Positions 20,501 through 29,774 of a stretch of 32,523 nucleotides of DNA are shown here, piece after piece. The notes under the pieces are model-generated. The model was not told where the DNA came from. It made no database searches and was given only the letters and a program-made list of their open reading frames with translations. The stretch covers positions 253 to 32,775 of the forward strand of contig JAKCWW010006375.1 of the NCBI GenBank assembly GCA_026260175.1, read 5' to 3'. How positions within the stretch are numbered: position 1 is the stretch's first letter; the number at the start of each line of letters is the position of its first letter. Both the position numbers and the translations under genes were made by a program. This DNA comes from Reticulitermes lucifugus. Taxonomy: Eukaryota > Arthropoda > Insecta > Blattodea > Rhinotermitidae.

Positions 20501-23500
20501 CCTAAAGAAAACTCAATGTAAATCACAAGTTGGACTCTTAAAGCAAACAAACAAAAACTAAAGTAACACTGAAAGTAAGAATTAGTAAAAAAGTAAAATT
20601 ATACCAACTGTATGTAAAAACAGGGCATGTTCATTTTATTGTTCAGTCCGTCTTCTGGCTAAACAGTATTAAGAATGATACAATCATCATGTAATGTGCA
20701 ACACATTTACAGGACAATTCAAAAAGAAGGTATCATTTTTATATGTATATAGCAAAGTTATCAGTAAGCCTACAATTATGTGATATTTATTGGCTGTTAG
20801 TTATTACAAACTTTGACTTTTCAATAGCTGATACACATCATGTCACTGGCAGTTCACTTTGATTTCAGGCTTCCGCCGCGATGTTGATGAAATGTGTTCT
20901 TCTGGGTTATTACACGGCGTTGTGTGGTAATTGTTTACCGGCGTTTCGGGACAACGTATCGGTCCCATCCTCACGGGTTAAGATTCCGAATTGTCCCCGA
21001 ATTGTTCCGAAATGTCCCAAAACGTCGGTAAATAATTACCACACGACGCCGTTCAATAACCCAGAAGACCACAGATTTCATTGATAGTTCACCGGTTTCT
21101 TGACTATAAACATCCAAAAGTGTTATCACTTTTTTTTAATTACCTTGTGTAAGGATTGTCTATGTACCTGCCAATGTACAATGTACAAAGCCAATACGCA
21201 GTGCAACTGCGTACAGTCACATCTTCATTGTGGGTTTTCAGTTTAAATCTGCATAACTGATTTAAGAACCATGTGAACAGGCCAGGATATCAAATAGTGT
21301 TACCTGCTCTCGGATTCAGAGAGATGACGACACAGGGCCTCTCGCCTTTCCACTTCAAGCTGGAGTTTACGCTGCAGTCGCAGATTTTCTTCGCGTATGT
21401 TCTTCTCCTCATTAACATATCGCTGCATTTTCTCAGTATCTGACAGATCAGAATACAATAGCTCAACTTCTGCCACATCAAATATACCACTTAACCCTGC
21501 AGTGCAGATTCAAAGTATCACTGACCATAACATAAGAGGGAAACATAACACAGTCAACTGTCCATTTCATACATGTAGGTTACAATTCTGGAAAGAAGCT
21601 TTTGTCTTAAGGCAGATCCAGTTCAGAGAATGCCTGCTACCAGCTGGTCCAAAAAACTTCCCCTTCCCATCTGCTACCTAACAATATAAAGATTAACATA
21701 ATTATACAGAACTAGAAATCTTTCCTGTTATTTGTACGGGTCTCAGAGTTGGTTTGCCACATTAACAGCAGAAGAGAGATTTGCTCTACAGCACACCCGG
21801 CCTCCTATTCAATGGGAACCAGCCTTCTGTCACTCCGAATAGAGTGGCTGGGGCACGAAGCTGACCTCTCACCTCCTCTAGAAAATTGTACCTTTAAGAA
21901 GGCTCAGGGTGCTCAACAACAGGGTCCTCAGGACATTTGGGACTACAAGGGAGGATATAAGAGTGTGTAAAAAACTGCATAATGAGGGGCTTCATGCATT
22001 GTACTGCACACTAAATATTCTTAAGGTGATCAAACCAAGGAGGAGGAGATGTGTGGGGCATGTGGCACGTATGGAGGAAAAAAGAAACTCATGCAGGATT
22101 ATGGTGGGAATACCCAAAGGAAAGAGATTATCTTAAAGAAACAGGATGGGAGACAATGGAATGGAGTAATCTGGCTCAGAATAGGGACTAGTGCAGGCTC
22201 CTGTAAACACAGTAATGACCTGTTGGGTTAAATAAAACATGGGGAATTTCTTGTCTAGCCGAGGAACTATTAGACTGTCAAAGAGGGCACTGCTCCATAA
22301 AGTTACTTAGCTTGCATATTTTACATTAGAATACAATGTCAGACCACAAACACACAAAGATTTTGCAAAACAAAACAGTAAATAAAAACCACACTCCAGC
22401 ACTACACACACACACACCTCTGAATAAGCATTACATGATGAAGGAGACCAAGAACAGAATTCTCCCTTCATACTGCAGTCTTCTGGGTTATGACACTGGT
22501 CACTTCAAATATGAATATGCAGGCAAGACATTCCTCCAAAACACTAGTTAACTGTCTACCAGACTACATGGAGTTATAACCCCATGGTGTGCAAAATGAA
22601 TCTTCAGTGCCATAAAATGTCACTACATTCTTTTCTAAAATTCCCTATATTAAAATACAAAACAAGTCAACATTCCTGTGACAGTAAAGCTCTGGTAGTG
22701 CAAAGCTGCACCTGCTTAACCCCTCATTCAGAGATCACATTATCAAACTGCAGGAATATGGATTCAGCCAAAAATAGTTATCAACTAATATGGCCCACAG
22801 ACTGATCAGTCCCATATCAAGAAGCTTTCTAGATTACACTTACTTTCTTGCTCTGAAATAGCAAGCTGATTGCGCAGTCTTGCCACCTCACTGCGCAATG
22901 TCTGAATGTGTGTACTTATATTGGTAGCGGCGTCTCCATTGCTAATTTCTCGTGGTGAAGCTGGATCTGATACTGGCTGATCCAGCTTAATCTGAAGCAT
23001 CCTGTAAATATTAAATAAACGCAATGAAATGCACCATGACCCCTAGAAGACTCCTCTGAATGATACCTTGCAGCTACATTTAAATGGCAGCAAGGCTTCC
23101 TTGTTCCCACGTTACATTAATTTTGAACTTTGGTGTACATCAAAAAAATAAAACGCATTCATTTGTGAACAAAGTACTGCAGAACAAAACAAAAGCATAA
23201 AGTTTGCATCAGTTATGAAAAGAAGAAATGCTAGCAAGAAAGAAGAGTAAACTTCAAAGTTCTACACCTGCTCTGACAGAACAGCCAATAACATGTTCGC
23301 ACGATGTTACTCAATAATCAGTTAAACAATTTTACAAATACCCTCCTGGGCCAAACAGCCACCTGATGCCACTGAGAGGCCACAAATGGCGGAGTGATGT
23401 GAGAAAGGAATACAAATGGCAGTGTTCTAGCATTCTGTTGAGTGTCAGATTTCTGGTCTCTCCTAAATGTCAAAATCCATAATTTTTTAGACTTTCAAGG

Positions 23501-26500
23501 TCACTTGTCACCTTGGTAGGATACAGCATTAAATCATTGTACACCCAATTTCTCTACTTCTGAATGACAGGCATTCCAAAAGATGGCTCCTAAACTGTAT
23601 GTTTGTTAACATGCAGAAATCCCCATAATAAAGAATGCAACATACTGCGGTTGGGTTTCTATTATTATTTAATCTACAGTTATTGTAGAAATGGTACATA
23701 ACAGCACATTATATATGAATTATATAAGATTAAAATTTTGCAGCTGTGGCATGAACCACTCACCTCCGTCTAGTCCCAAGGTTAAGAAAGAGTGGAGCCA
23801 TACCTCTGCTGTCCCTACATTCCCTCATGGCATGGACAGAGAGAACTTTACCTTTAGCTCCTATCTCAAATATTAGAAACTGAATTTAATGAAATTAAAA
23901 CAAACACAATTTATTTACCTTCACTGTTAATGCTGACTTTTAATAACAACGTTACTTATTTTATTCCTGTTATAACAGCTGCAGATGGAAAGCATGGATT
24001 GGAATAATTTGGCTCAGGATAAATACAAGTGCTGGGCTCCTGTACACATGGTATTGAACCTTCAGGTTCCACAAAATTAGGGGGAATTTCTTGAATAGAT
24101 GAAAAATCTTAGCTTCTCAAGAAGGCCCTCTGCTCCACGGAGTTACTAATAAAATTGGCAGATATAAATAAATTTGCTTGTATAGGTTCACATGTTTCAT
24201 TCAGTTCTTCGGCAGAAAAATAAGTAAAATAATACTTCCAATGGATGATCATTATTATGTGTGGGCTGTTAGCAATGCAGGTGCTCTTAAGTACAAGAAC
24301 AAGTGTACATGAAATGTGCTGTTAGCAATGCAGGTGCTCTTAAGTAGAACAAGTGTACATGAAATGTGCTGTTAGCAATGCAGGTGCTCTTAAGTAGAAG
24401 AACAAGTGTACATGAAATGTGCTGTTAGCAATGCAGGTGCTCTTAAGTAGAACAACAAGTGTACATGAAATGTGCTTTCAGCAATCATAACTACACGAAC
24501 AAACAAATTTCCATATCGATGACAGGGTTCAAATAACATAACACTATAAATATTATGTATTCATTATATTTTGCTACATTTCAGCTGCCTTATACGGCCA
24601 TCATCGGGCACATTTACACTACAATGGTGTTTTTCTTAAAAATGTTCATGAAATTGAAATCTGCGGACAATAACAGTGCAAACACATCACAAACATTATG
24701 CTCTGCTTACATTTCCTGACTTTAAATGTTGTAGGATATCAAATTCAGTCTGTAAGTTCACTGACCCTGAAACTTAAAACTTCACAAAATGATGCTCAAG
24801 TTCATATCAGACTTCGTTTCATTAGCTTCATAATAACAACTCACCCACTCTGTACTTTTAATTGGCTTCAGGATACAAGCACCTGAAGATTACTCAGTGC
24901 ATCAAATCAACTTGCTCCTAACTGAAAAAAAATCTGAAAAATTAGATTTCTGTTTACAATCACTGATTCTAAAGAAATACCCAATTTCATTAAAACCCAT
25001 GTTTTGAAAGTTTATGCATTTGTTGATTTGACATACAATGACCCAATTTCTTATTTTCTGATCCCACATTTAAGGGCCCATAAAATAAATACTCAATGTA
25101 CAATCCAAACCACCATACTCTCTGCAGAGAATAACCCGATATCTTTCTCATTTAAACTCATGTTTCAGTATGTTGTAATTTCAGCAGCTTTACTGTATAC
25201 AACACACACACACACACTCTAAACCTAGCTCACATTTAGTTCTGCTGCATGTTTACGGTCTCCCCCTTACTAATACAATAAAAATAATAGTTTACAAGTT
25301 CTGAAGCATAGGCAGTTAATGTCTGTACCTTTTCTCTGCTTCCAGTTTGTCCATTCGTTTCCATAACTTGTTGACCAATGCCTCTTGTTCCTGCTCCAGT
25401 GTATTTTCCAACTCCACTTTTTCACGGCGTAATTGTTCCAAATTGCTTTGCTTTGCTAGGGTCTCTGCTTCCAGCTTCTCAATTTTGCGCATCAGTTTAT
25501 TCACTAAGCATTCTTGTTCTTGTTCCAAAGTCTGCTCCAAGCGACATTTCTCTTGGCGAAGCTGCAAGTAAAAGACTCACCTTTAATGCTGTGGCACTAC
25601 AATTAAATGCACAGGGAGCTCTAAAAGTGATGAAAATTAAAAAGGCTGCTATGACTTTGCATGTTCTAGGGCAATGACTTTAGGTGACCTCAGCACTTTA
25701 AACTGACACTGCACTGTGACTGTGGTCGACATTCACTACAAAAAGGTTAATACTACTTACATCAATCTCACAAGACAACCAAAGGGTATATTATTCTCCC
25801 CAGCACACACACATTTACCAGATACAGAAATACATAAGTTTTTGTGGAATAAAACTGAACATGCTCTACTTGAATGTTGCATTAATTAGCCAGTCACTGT
25901 TTTGTATTACAAATTATTGTTTAACCAGCTCAGTATTTTTGAGAAACAGCCACTTGGAGAATGCCACTGCTATATTAACACAGACTGTTTCGATTCATGT
26001 TGGCTCACTGGACAAGAATATACACAGCATGACGCAACAATTGAGCAAGATAAAATTTCACACAAAGTGCATGGAACCAAGAAGAAATCTCTGCAAGGAT
26101 CAATAACAGTTCATATGAACCATGAAGTGTTAACTATTTTTCAGTGTAAAATTCACACAAGTATATACAGCAACACAGTTTCATATCAAAACTGTCTGTC
26201 CTTAACCAAACGTGCCATTCTGGACAAGTCATTAATGTTAATCTGTAGTACTGAACATGTAATACAGCCGATTTCTTCCAGTTCACTCAACTGATATCTA
26301 CAAAGCAATGTCAGTGTGTATGTCAATTCAAAATAAACAAGAACTTACCTGATTCAATTTTCTTGACAAATCATTGGTCAGACACTCCTCCTCCTGCTCA
26401 TAATGATGCGCCAATGTTTCTTTTTCCTTCTTCAAGGCTTGTATCTTTTTAAGTAATGTGTTGCTGATGAATTCTTCCTCTTGTTCGGCCTTTGCTTGCT

Positions 26501-26884
26501 GAAATAAAATTCAAAATGGCAGAAAAACGCACCCCAGATTTCCTCCTAACAATTACTAGCAATTCCAGTTCATTCCCTTATTCTCAGCAAATTACGTGTC
26601 CTCTCTAATCTATAACAACCAACATCGACTGCCCGTTCTCTAGTTAAATCTACATTTGCATAACTTACGATAAATACAGATGCTTGCCGCAATCCCCTGT
26701 TTTCTTCTTGCAAGGCCTTCACCCGTAATTTGTATGTTTCCAGCTCAACTTTTAACACCCTGTTCTGCTGCTGCAATGATTCTATACGTTTCTGAAGCTG
26801 TTCGCGTGTCACTGGAGAAGGAGGCATCATTATAGGACCACCGTCAATGGAACTTGAATCACTCTCACTTGCACTATCCGCCAT
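17367..26884 (-). CDS. CCDC6: CCDC6, coiled-coil domain-containing protein 6 (complete, eight coding exons)
   Basis: Joining 26884-26669, 26498-26349, 25561-25329, 23001-22844, 21439-21304, 19840-19713, 18172-17955 and 17519-17367 gives 1392 nt, 463 codons plus TAG. All junctions are GT..AG and every phase fits. Human CCDC6 has 474 residues by my recollection. The start [12 protein letters not shown] is nearly the same as in vertebrates. Residues about 25-260 form a long coiled coil with repeated units of the type EQEQE..VNKL.KKI.KLE. After it come [17 protein letters not shown] and [20 protein letters not shown], then a Pro/Ser-rich tail. In vertebrates the protein is a phosphorylated cytosolic/nuclear scaffold tied to the DNA-damage response. 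The role here is inferred from similarity. Confidence 0.96.
17547..17566 (+). repeat. (GT)n microsatellite in CCDC6 intron 7
   Basis: Ten GT units, about 30 bp upstream (in gene sense) of exon 8. Confidence 0.9.
17833..17895 (+). mobile_element. RTE-like LINE 3' tail fragment
   Basis: TTAACCTTCAGGTTCC and GGGGAGTTTCTTAATGAGCT parallel TTGAACCTTCAGGTTCC and GGGGGAATTTCTTGAATAGA of the copy at 23980-24150. It is short and diverged. Confidence 0.45.
17955..18172 (-). CDS. CCDC6: CCDC6 coding exon 7 (low-complexity tail)
   Basis: It lies between acceptor TTACAG and donor GTAAGT, 218 bp, phase 1 to phase 0. It encodes [20 protein letters not shown], then [20 protein letters not shown] and a Pro/Ser/Val-rich stretch ending SSPPAPPIS. 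It has little similarity to the vertebrate tail. The CYAC pair is unusual in such a tail. Confidence 0.85.
18573..18604 (-). ncRNA. hammerhead-like core, left arm of FB3
   Basis: On the minus strand: GTGAATA in the CUGANGA position (degenerate), a perfect 5-bp stem GGGAC/GTCCC around CGATACGTT, then GAAAC. A GGTAA..TTACC hairpin and a CGTC/GACG-type pairing can form stem III. Confidence 0.35.
18622..18653 (+). ncRNA. hammerhead-like core, right arm of FB3
   Basis: On the plus strand: AGGAAGA in the CUGANGA position, stem GGAC/GTCT (one wobble) around CGATACATT, then GAAAC at 18649-18653. CGTC...GACG can close a following stem. Confidence 0.3.
19355..19435 (+). mobile_element. Penelope-type tail fragment
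   Basis: CACATCCCAGAATACCTGAA then CACTCATGAACACAGCTGTG and CTCTCAGATCTTACAAG are homologous to 20224-20290 and 5205-5275. Confidence 0.4.
19713..19840 (-). CDS. CCDC6: CCDC6 coding exon 6
   Basis: It lies between acceptor TATGTAG and donor GTGAGT, 128 bp, phase 2 to phase 1. It encodes [20 protein letters not shown] then [20 protein letters not shown] and LSPG. The [20 protein letters not shown] block is nearly invariant in the family. A SINE piece lies about 24 bp upstream of the acceptor. Confidence 0.96.
19864..19940 (-). mobile_element. SINE 3' fragment next to the exon 6 acceptor
   Basis: Reverse complemented, it shows the SINE end (GCCTTAATGGCATGCAGGGG, GAGAACTGTA, TTACCTTTACC) known from 29775-30062. 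It lies in gene orientation, its tail about 24 bp upstream of the CCDC6 exon 6 acceptor. Confidence 0.65.
20150..20300 (+). mobile_element. Penelope-type terminal repeat with hammerhead-like layout
   Basis: CTTGAAGA (20165-20172) is followed by a stem GAAGG/CCTTC, then CAAACGTC (GAAAC expected). The tail ACACTGTCACATCCCAGAAG..CCTCATCACCACCACTGTGAGAA..CTCAAATC matches the copies at 5205-5275 and 19355-19435. Confidence 0.4.
20858..21080 (-). mobile_element. foldback element FB4, 223 bp, in CCDC6 intron 5
   Basis: This is the same family as FB3 in opposite orientation. The extension is at the left (20858-20885, TTTGATTTCAGGCTTCCGCC..) and matches the reverse complement of the FB3 extension. 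Arms: GATGAAATGTGTTCTTCTGG at the left and, reverse complemented, AATGAAATCTGTGGTCTTCTGG-like sequence at the right. Both continue to GGCGT.GTGTGGTAATT.TTTACCG. The flanking 12-mers CTGGCAGTTCAC (20846-20857) and TTGATAGTTCAC (21081-21092) match at 9 of 12 positions, and all three differences are transitions. Confidence 0.75.
20943..20974 (-). ncRNA. putative hammerhead core in FB4
   Basis: On the minus strand: GTGAGGA (one change from CUGANGA), TG-linked stem GGGAC/GTCCC around CGATACGTT, then GAAAC. GGTAAACAATTACC can form stem III with an outer pairing. The second arm has lost the motif. Confidence 0.4.
21304..21439 (-). CDS. CCDC6: CCDC6 coding exon 5
   Basis: It lies between acceptor TGTCAG and donor GTAACA, 136 bp, phase 1 to phase 2. 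It encodes [40 protein letters not shown] and ESES, the end of the coiled coil, matching vertebrate [29 protein letters not shown]. The coding frame is only partly open upstream of the acceptor, which confirms the splice site. Confidence 0.95.
21735..21885 (+). mobile_element. SINE fragment
   Basis: Shared blocks include 'ggcctcctattcaatgggaacc', 'gtggctggggc' and 'cacctcctctag', in the order seen in the copy at 29775-30062. The tRNA-like head is decayed. Confidence 0.65.
21893..22310 (+). mobile_element. RTE-like LINE, C-terminal ORF remnant and 3' tail
   Basis: The plus strand encodes [60 protein letters not shown] and [14 protein letters not shown]. This is the well-known C-terminal block of RTE-type LINE polyproteins (RVLR.IFG..R......KLHNEEL..LY....I.RVIK.RRMRWAGHVARM). 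A deletion and frameshifts follow. Then comes the tail GGGGAATTTCTTGTCTAGCC...GGCACTGCTCCA. It lies in CCDC6 intron 4 in antisense orientation. Confidence 0.85.
22844..23001 (-). CDS. CCDC6: CCDC6 coding exon 4
   Basis: It lies between acceptor TTTACAG and donor GTAAGT, 158 bp, phase 2 to phase 1. It encodes [20 protein letters not shown] then a diverged spacer and [30 protein letters not shown] is a vertebrate CCDC6 signature and contains a proline-directed serine. Confidence 0.95.
23743..23858 (+). mobile_element. SINE 3' fragment
   Basis: GGCATGAACCACTCACCTCC, GTCTAGTCCCAAGGTTAAGA and AAGAGTGGAGCCATACCT then GAGAACTTTACCTTTA follow the 3' half of the SINE at 29775-30062. Located in CCDC6 intron 3. 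Confidence 0.75.
23980..24150 (+). mobile_element. RTE-like LINE 3' end
   Basis: It contains GATGGAAAGCATGGATTGGA, ATTTGGCTCAGGATA, a TGGTATTGAACCTTCAGGTT segment, GGGAATTTCTTG and TTCTCAAGAAGGCCCTCTGC. The same order occurs in the copy at 21893-22310 and its tail matches the one at 1-82. Confidence 0.75.
24265..24485 (+). repeat. 53-bp tandem array, about 4.2 copies
   Basis: The unit begins GCTGTTAGCAATGCAGGTGC and ends ACATGAAATGT. Copies: 24265-24317 (53), 24318-24367 (50, lacking 3 bp in the AAG/AAC stretch), 24368-24420 (53), 24421-24473 (53), then a partial copy. The copies are nearly identical, so the array is recent. It lies in CCDC6 intron 3. Confidence 0.97.
24578..24609 (-). ncRNA. 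hammerhead-like motif (weak)
   Basis: The minus strand reads CCGATGA, TG, GCC, loop, GGC, AGCT, GAAATG. Compared with CUGAUGA...GAAAC it has one change in each half and an extended stem. ATGTA/TACAT can pair downstream. No terminal repeats were found around it. Confidence 0.25.
25329..25561 (-). CDS. CCDC6: CCDC6 coding exon 3
   Basis: It lies between acceptor CTTGCAG and donor GTACAG, 233 bp, phase 0 to phase 2. It contains two of the internal repeats ([20 protein letters not shown] and [20 protein letters not shown]), the most conserved part of the family. The weaker donor GTACAG is supported by the exact phase match to exon 4. Confidence 0.96.
26349..26498 (-). CDS. CCDC6: CCDC6 coding exon 2
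   Basis: It lies between acceptor TTTCAG and donor GTAAGT, 150 bp, residues 73-122, phase 0 at both ends. It encodes [40 protein letters not shown] and [10 protein letters not shown], matching vertebrate CCDC6 almost residue by residue. No methionine occurs in it, so a simple open-frame search misses it. Confidence 0.95.
26669..26884 (-). CDS. CCDC6: CCDC6 coding exon 1
   Basis: It runs from the ATG to a GTAAGT donor, 216 bp, residues 1-72, phase 0. It begins [20 protein letters not shown] and reaches [36 protein letters not shown], the first heptads of the coiled coil. The vertebrate exon carries a long glycine-rich insert here that is absent. Confidence 0.96.
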
Positions 26885-27670
26885 GTTTCTCCGGGTTTAC
26901 AACGTGGGCTCTGACCAAACAATTTTTAACTTTTTACAAAACTCTGTCTTCAGTTAAGAAGACTGATTTAAGTACATGTCATGCGCAAAACACAGCCGCA
27001 CACTACTTGCTTTAACAGTCGCAAATCCTTTCTTTTGCAGACAGATGCAGTACTGTCGCCTTCTTAAGATCTCAGTTATTGTCGCTTGTCAACTATTTTT
27101 TGTCACACTGACTCCAAAGGGTAAAGAAGTGCTGCAAAGAAGTCTGCACGTTCTAGAGTCGTCCTTCTAATAACGGATTAAGGCTCTATGTTTTCATCTG
27201 TGATCTGCAATTCATGGTGACTCCACAGCTGCAAATGGTTGGACAAGTAGGTGCGCAGTGTATTTGTAGAAGCTCCTCAGTACCCCAAGATTAATCCTAT
27301 TAAGACTACATACGACACAACACCAACGGAGAATTTTGTGAGCCTGTATCTCACAACATAACTGCCACGAACCGTGGCTATTGCCGTCAAATGACTAGAT
27401 GACTCAATGATATACGTGGCCTACTATACGCGTGCCATCTACATGCAATTCGTCTTACTAACATGCCGATGTCGCGACCACCATGCCAAAAGTTGGTACT
27501 AACACATCCAGACGAAAGCCACGATACAAAACCCAAATTGTGCTGTATTACACGAGTTCGGAAAATTACGAAAAGCAACTAATAGCTTCATCACGTCTGT
27601 CTGTACGTCCGCATGGAACAATTCGGCTCCCACTAGGCACATTTCCATGACATTTGAGGATTTTTCGCAA

Positions 27671-27774
27671 TATAAGTTTTGAAACTTTCGCGGCGACATG
27701 ATTCAATATAGTCTTCTCGGGCGATCAGCGATTTAAACGAATTAACGCGGCTGATCGGCCGAGAAGACTATATT
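27671..27774 (-). mobile_element. foldback element FB2, 104 bp, 12-bp target duplication
   Basis: The exact direct repeats GATTTTTCGCAA lie at 27659-27670 and 27775-27786. The element consists of a one-sided extension (27671-27704, on the minus strand ATCATGTCGCCGCGAAAGTT..) and a nearly perfect palindrome of about 70 bp. Its arms (TATAGTCTTCTCGG(G/C)CGATCAG) are those of FB1. The hammerhead-containing middle of FB1 is absent. It lies about 790 bp upstream of the CCDC6 start codon. Confidence 0.8.
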
Positions 27775-28513
27775 GATTTTTCGCAAGTCTGTTGAGAATA
27801 TTCAGTTCGATTAAAATCTTACAATAATAATGATTACTTTATATTAAGGCCTATGTACATATACGATACCTCGCTCAGTTCTTCTTAGAATGGGAAATGT
27901 TTTAGATCAAAACACACACTTCACGTTCAACAACTTTTTTTCCAAAAATTTGTTCCGTTTACGAGATAATGTGGAAAAATAAGGTACACCCAGACAGGCC
28001 ACAGATGATGACACATGTGCTTTGCATGCTGGATAACTTAGACTACAGACTCACACTCAGAATACATAATAGGTATTACTTTTCCACCGCAACAGTGGTT
28101 ATGCGATCAAGCCTCAATGTTACGTTTATACCTACATTGCTCGTCTTGTTGTATTTACCTACACACATTTATGGCATTTATTTATAGGCACATTTAGATG
28201 GTAACTACTGCATCATATGTACAACCGCGATAGGATAAGTAACAAATGAACAGAAATATCTTACTGCACACAATAATTCACATTAAAATACAATGTTACA
28301 TATAGCAAGTAAATAGCATGATATAGAGTATACACATCACTCAATATCTACAGTTTGCATGTAGTCTACTGGTAAAAACTTGGTCTCACCACTAACACTG
28401 AAAGCAAGGAATGTACTTTCAGACTGAACACATAAATTTCAAACATCAAACATAATTCCAATATTCACTACACTAAAGACCTGTGTTGCAAAAGTTAACA
28501 CAAACATCCAATT

Positions 28514-28526
28514 CCNCCCCCCCCAA
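28514..28526 (+). repeat. poly-C run with an unresolved base
   Basis: An N lies inside a run of C residues, as at 3674. Confidence 0.9.
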
Positions 28527-28549
28527 TATCATAGTTATGAATTTGTACA

Positions 28550-28885
28550 TTATGCTCCACTCAGTCCTTGTACTTTTTAATGTAACATGCTAATTCAAGC
28601 ATGTATAAAGAAGCCATGGTGAGTATACTGTAATCCTTAAATATCTGTCTACAAGACATATATTTACTAACACCACTAATTATTTGAATAGCCCTTTCTT
28701 TTAAATTGAAATATGGTATTACTTTCATTAGTCCCACCCCAAAAAATTATACCATTATCTCAGAAGTGCATGAAAATGTGCATAATAAATACTTCTTATC
28801 ATATAAGGGCTCAAGCTTCCTTTAACAGATCAATAATATACGATACTTTACTGAATTTGAGACCTAATAATCGTACTTGGGTACT
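28550..28885 (-). mobile_element. CR1/Jockey-like LINE, reverse transcriptase remnant
   Basis: The minus strand encodes KFSKVSYIIDLLKEA, then GIIFWGGTNESNTIFQF. After a frameshift it continues ERAIQIISGVSKYMSCRQIF, KDYSILTMASLYMLELACYI and KKYKD. This is the typical C-terminal region (YGIIFWG....IF.LQKRAIRII.G....SCR..FK...IL...SLYI) of CR1/Jockey-type reverse transcriptases. It carries stops and at least one frameshift. Confidence 0.8.
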
Positions 28886-29069
28886 CCATTTCAGGTTTCC
28901 TGTGACGTCACATGGACTAAGGCAAATTACCAACCGAGATGCAGGTGTAGCGGTGGTCTTCACTACAAGCTATGACCAATTAAACAAGTCAATCTCAGGA
29001 GAAAACTGTGCTTCTTTTGTTTAAAGAAGCATGCAAAAGAAATGCAACAAGCTGACATGATCTACATAG

Positions 29070-29395
29070 CAGTGCTTCTTAACCTTCCACTCCTCGCGTA
29101 CCACCAGCACACATAAGTACCACTATCACACACAAGTACCACTATCACACACAAGTACCACTATCACACGCAAGTACCACTATCACAAACAAAACATTTA
29201 TGCACACCATCAAGTACTGAAAATATTAACAACAGACAGTTTGTTCTTACCTACTTTAACTTTATAAGTACTTAGCAAGCATTTTTCTTTTCATTTAAAT
29301 ACGTTTAAAACAATTTTCTTAAAGCAATTAACATCTTTCAAATTTATTTATGAAAAAAATGACATGGTATGTGTACCACCGATTGAAAAGCACTG
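29070..29395 (+). mobile_element. hAT-like non-autonomous DNA element (326 bp)
   Basis: The left end is CAGTGCTTCTTAACCTTCCA. The right end, reverse complemented, is CAGTGCTTTTCAATCGGTGG. CAGTG.TTCTCAACC is a common hAT terminus, and GTACCACC-type sequence follows at both ends. The flanking 8-mers (CTACATAG and CAAATACA) do not form a convincing target duplication. A 19-bp tandem array lies inside. Confidence 0.65.
29112..29190 (+). repeat. 19-bp tandem repeat, four copies
   Basis: The unit AAGTACCACTATCACACAC starts at 29115, 29134, 29153 and 29172, with few differences. It lies in the left part of the hAT-like element and echoes its subterminal GTACCACC. Confidence 0.93.
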
Positions 29396-29774
29396 CAAAT
29401 ACAGCATCAGAAATTCAACTCTACATTTCGGTCAAATGCAAATGTGGTAGTCGCTAAACAACCACTGCAGTGAATTTAATTCATGCATATTATACACATT
29501 TTAATTATCAATCACTCACATTTGTTGGGACTTATAGAATTCATGACTGTGTCCAGGAGATTCCGTCACCAGGCCCTATCACATGCCAGAGAGGAATGCA
29601 GCCTACATTGTCACAATCTGTTTCTGTGAACAGCATTCTAATACATTTCCACATACATGTAGTCTTCCACCGCCTCTTTCCACTAAAGTTATCGAATGCT
29701 TATGTTTCTGCAGTTTTCAAAAAGGAATGCACGTTTTCCATACATACCGTTTAAAATTTAAATAACGATAAAGA

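Noticed and set aside
24265-24485. Regular repeats suggesting a CRISPR array
   Set aside because: The repeats are directly adjacent with no unique spacers, and the context is an intron of an animal gene.
25347-25677. Plus-strand open frames over CCDC6 exon 3
   Set aside because: They are antisense shadows of the conserved minus-strand coiled-coil exon.
26885-27200. Promoter elements for CCDC6
   Set aside because: No TATA box or other diagnostic motif could be separated from background. The position is only inferred from the start codon.
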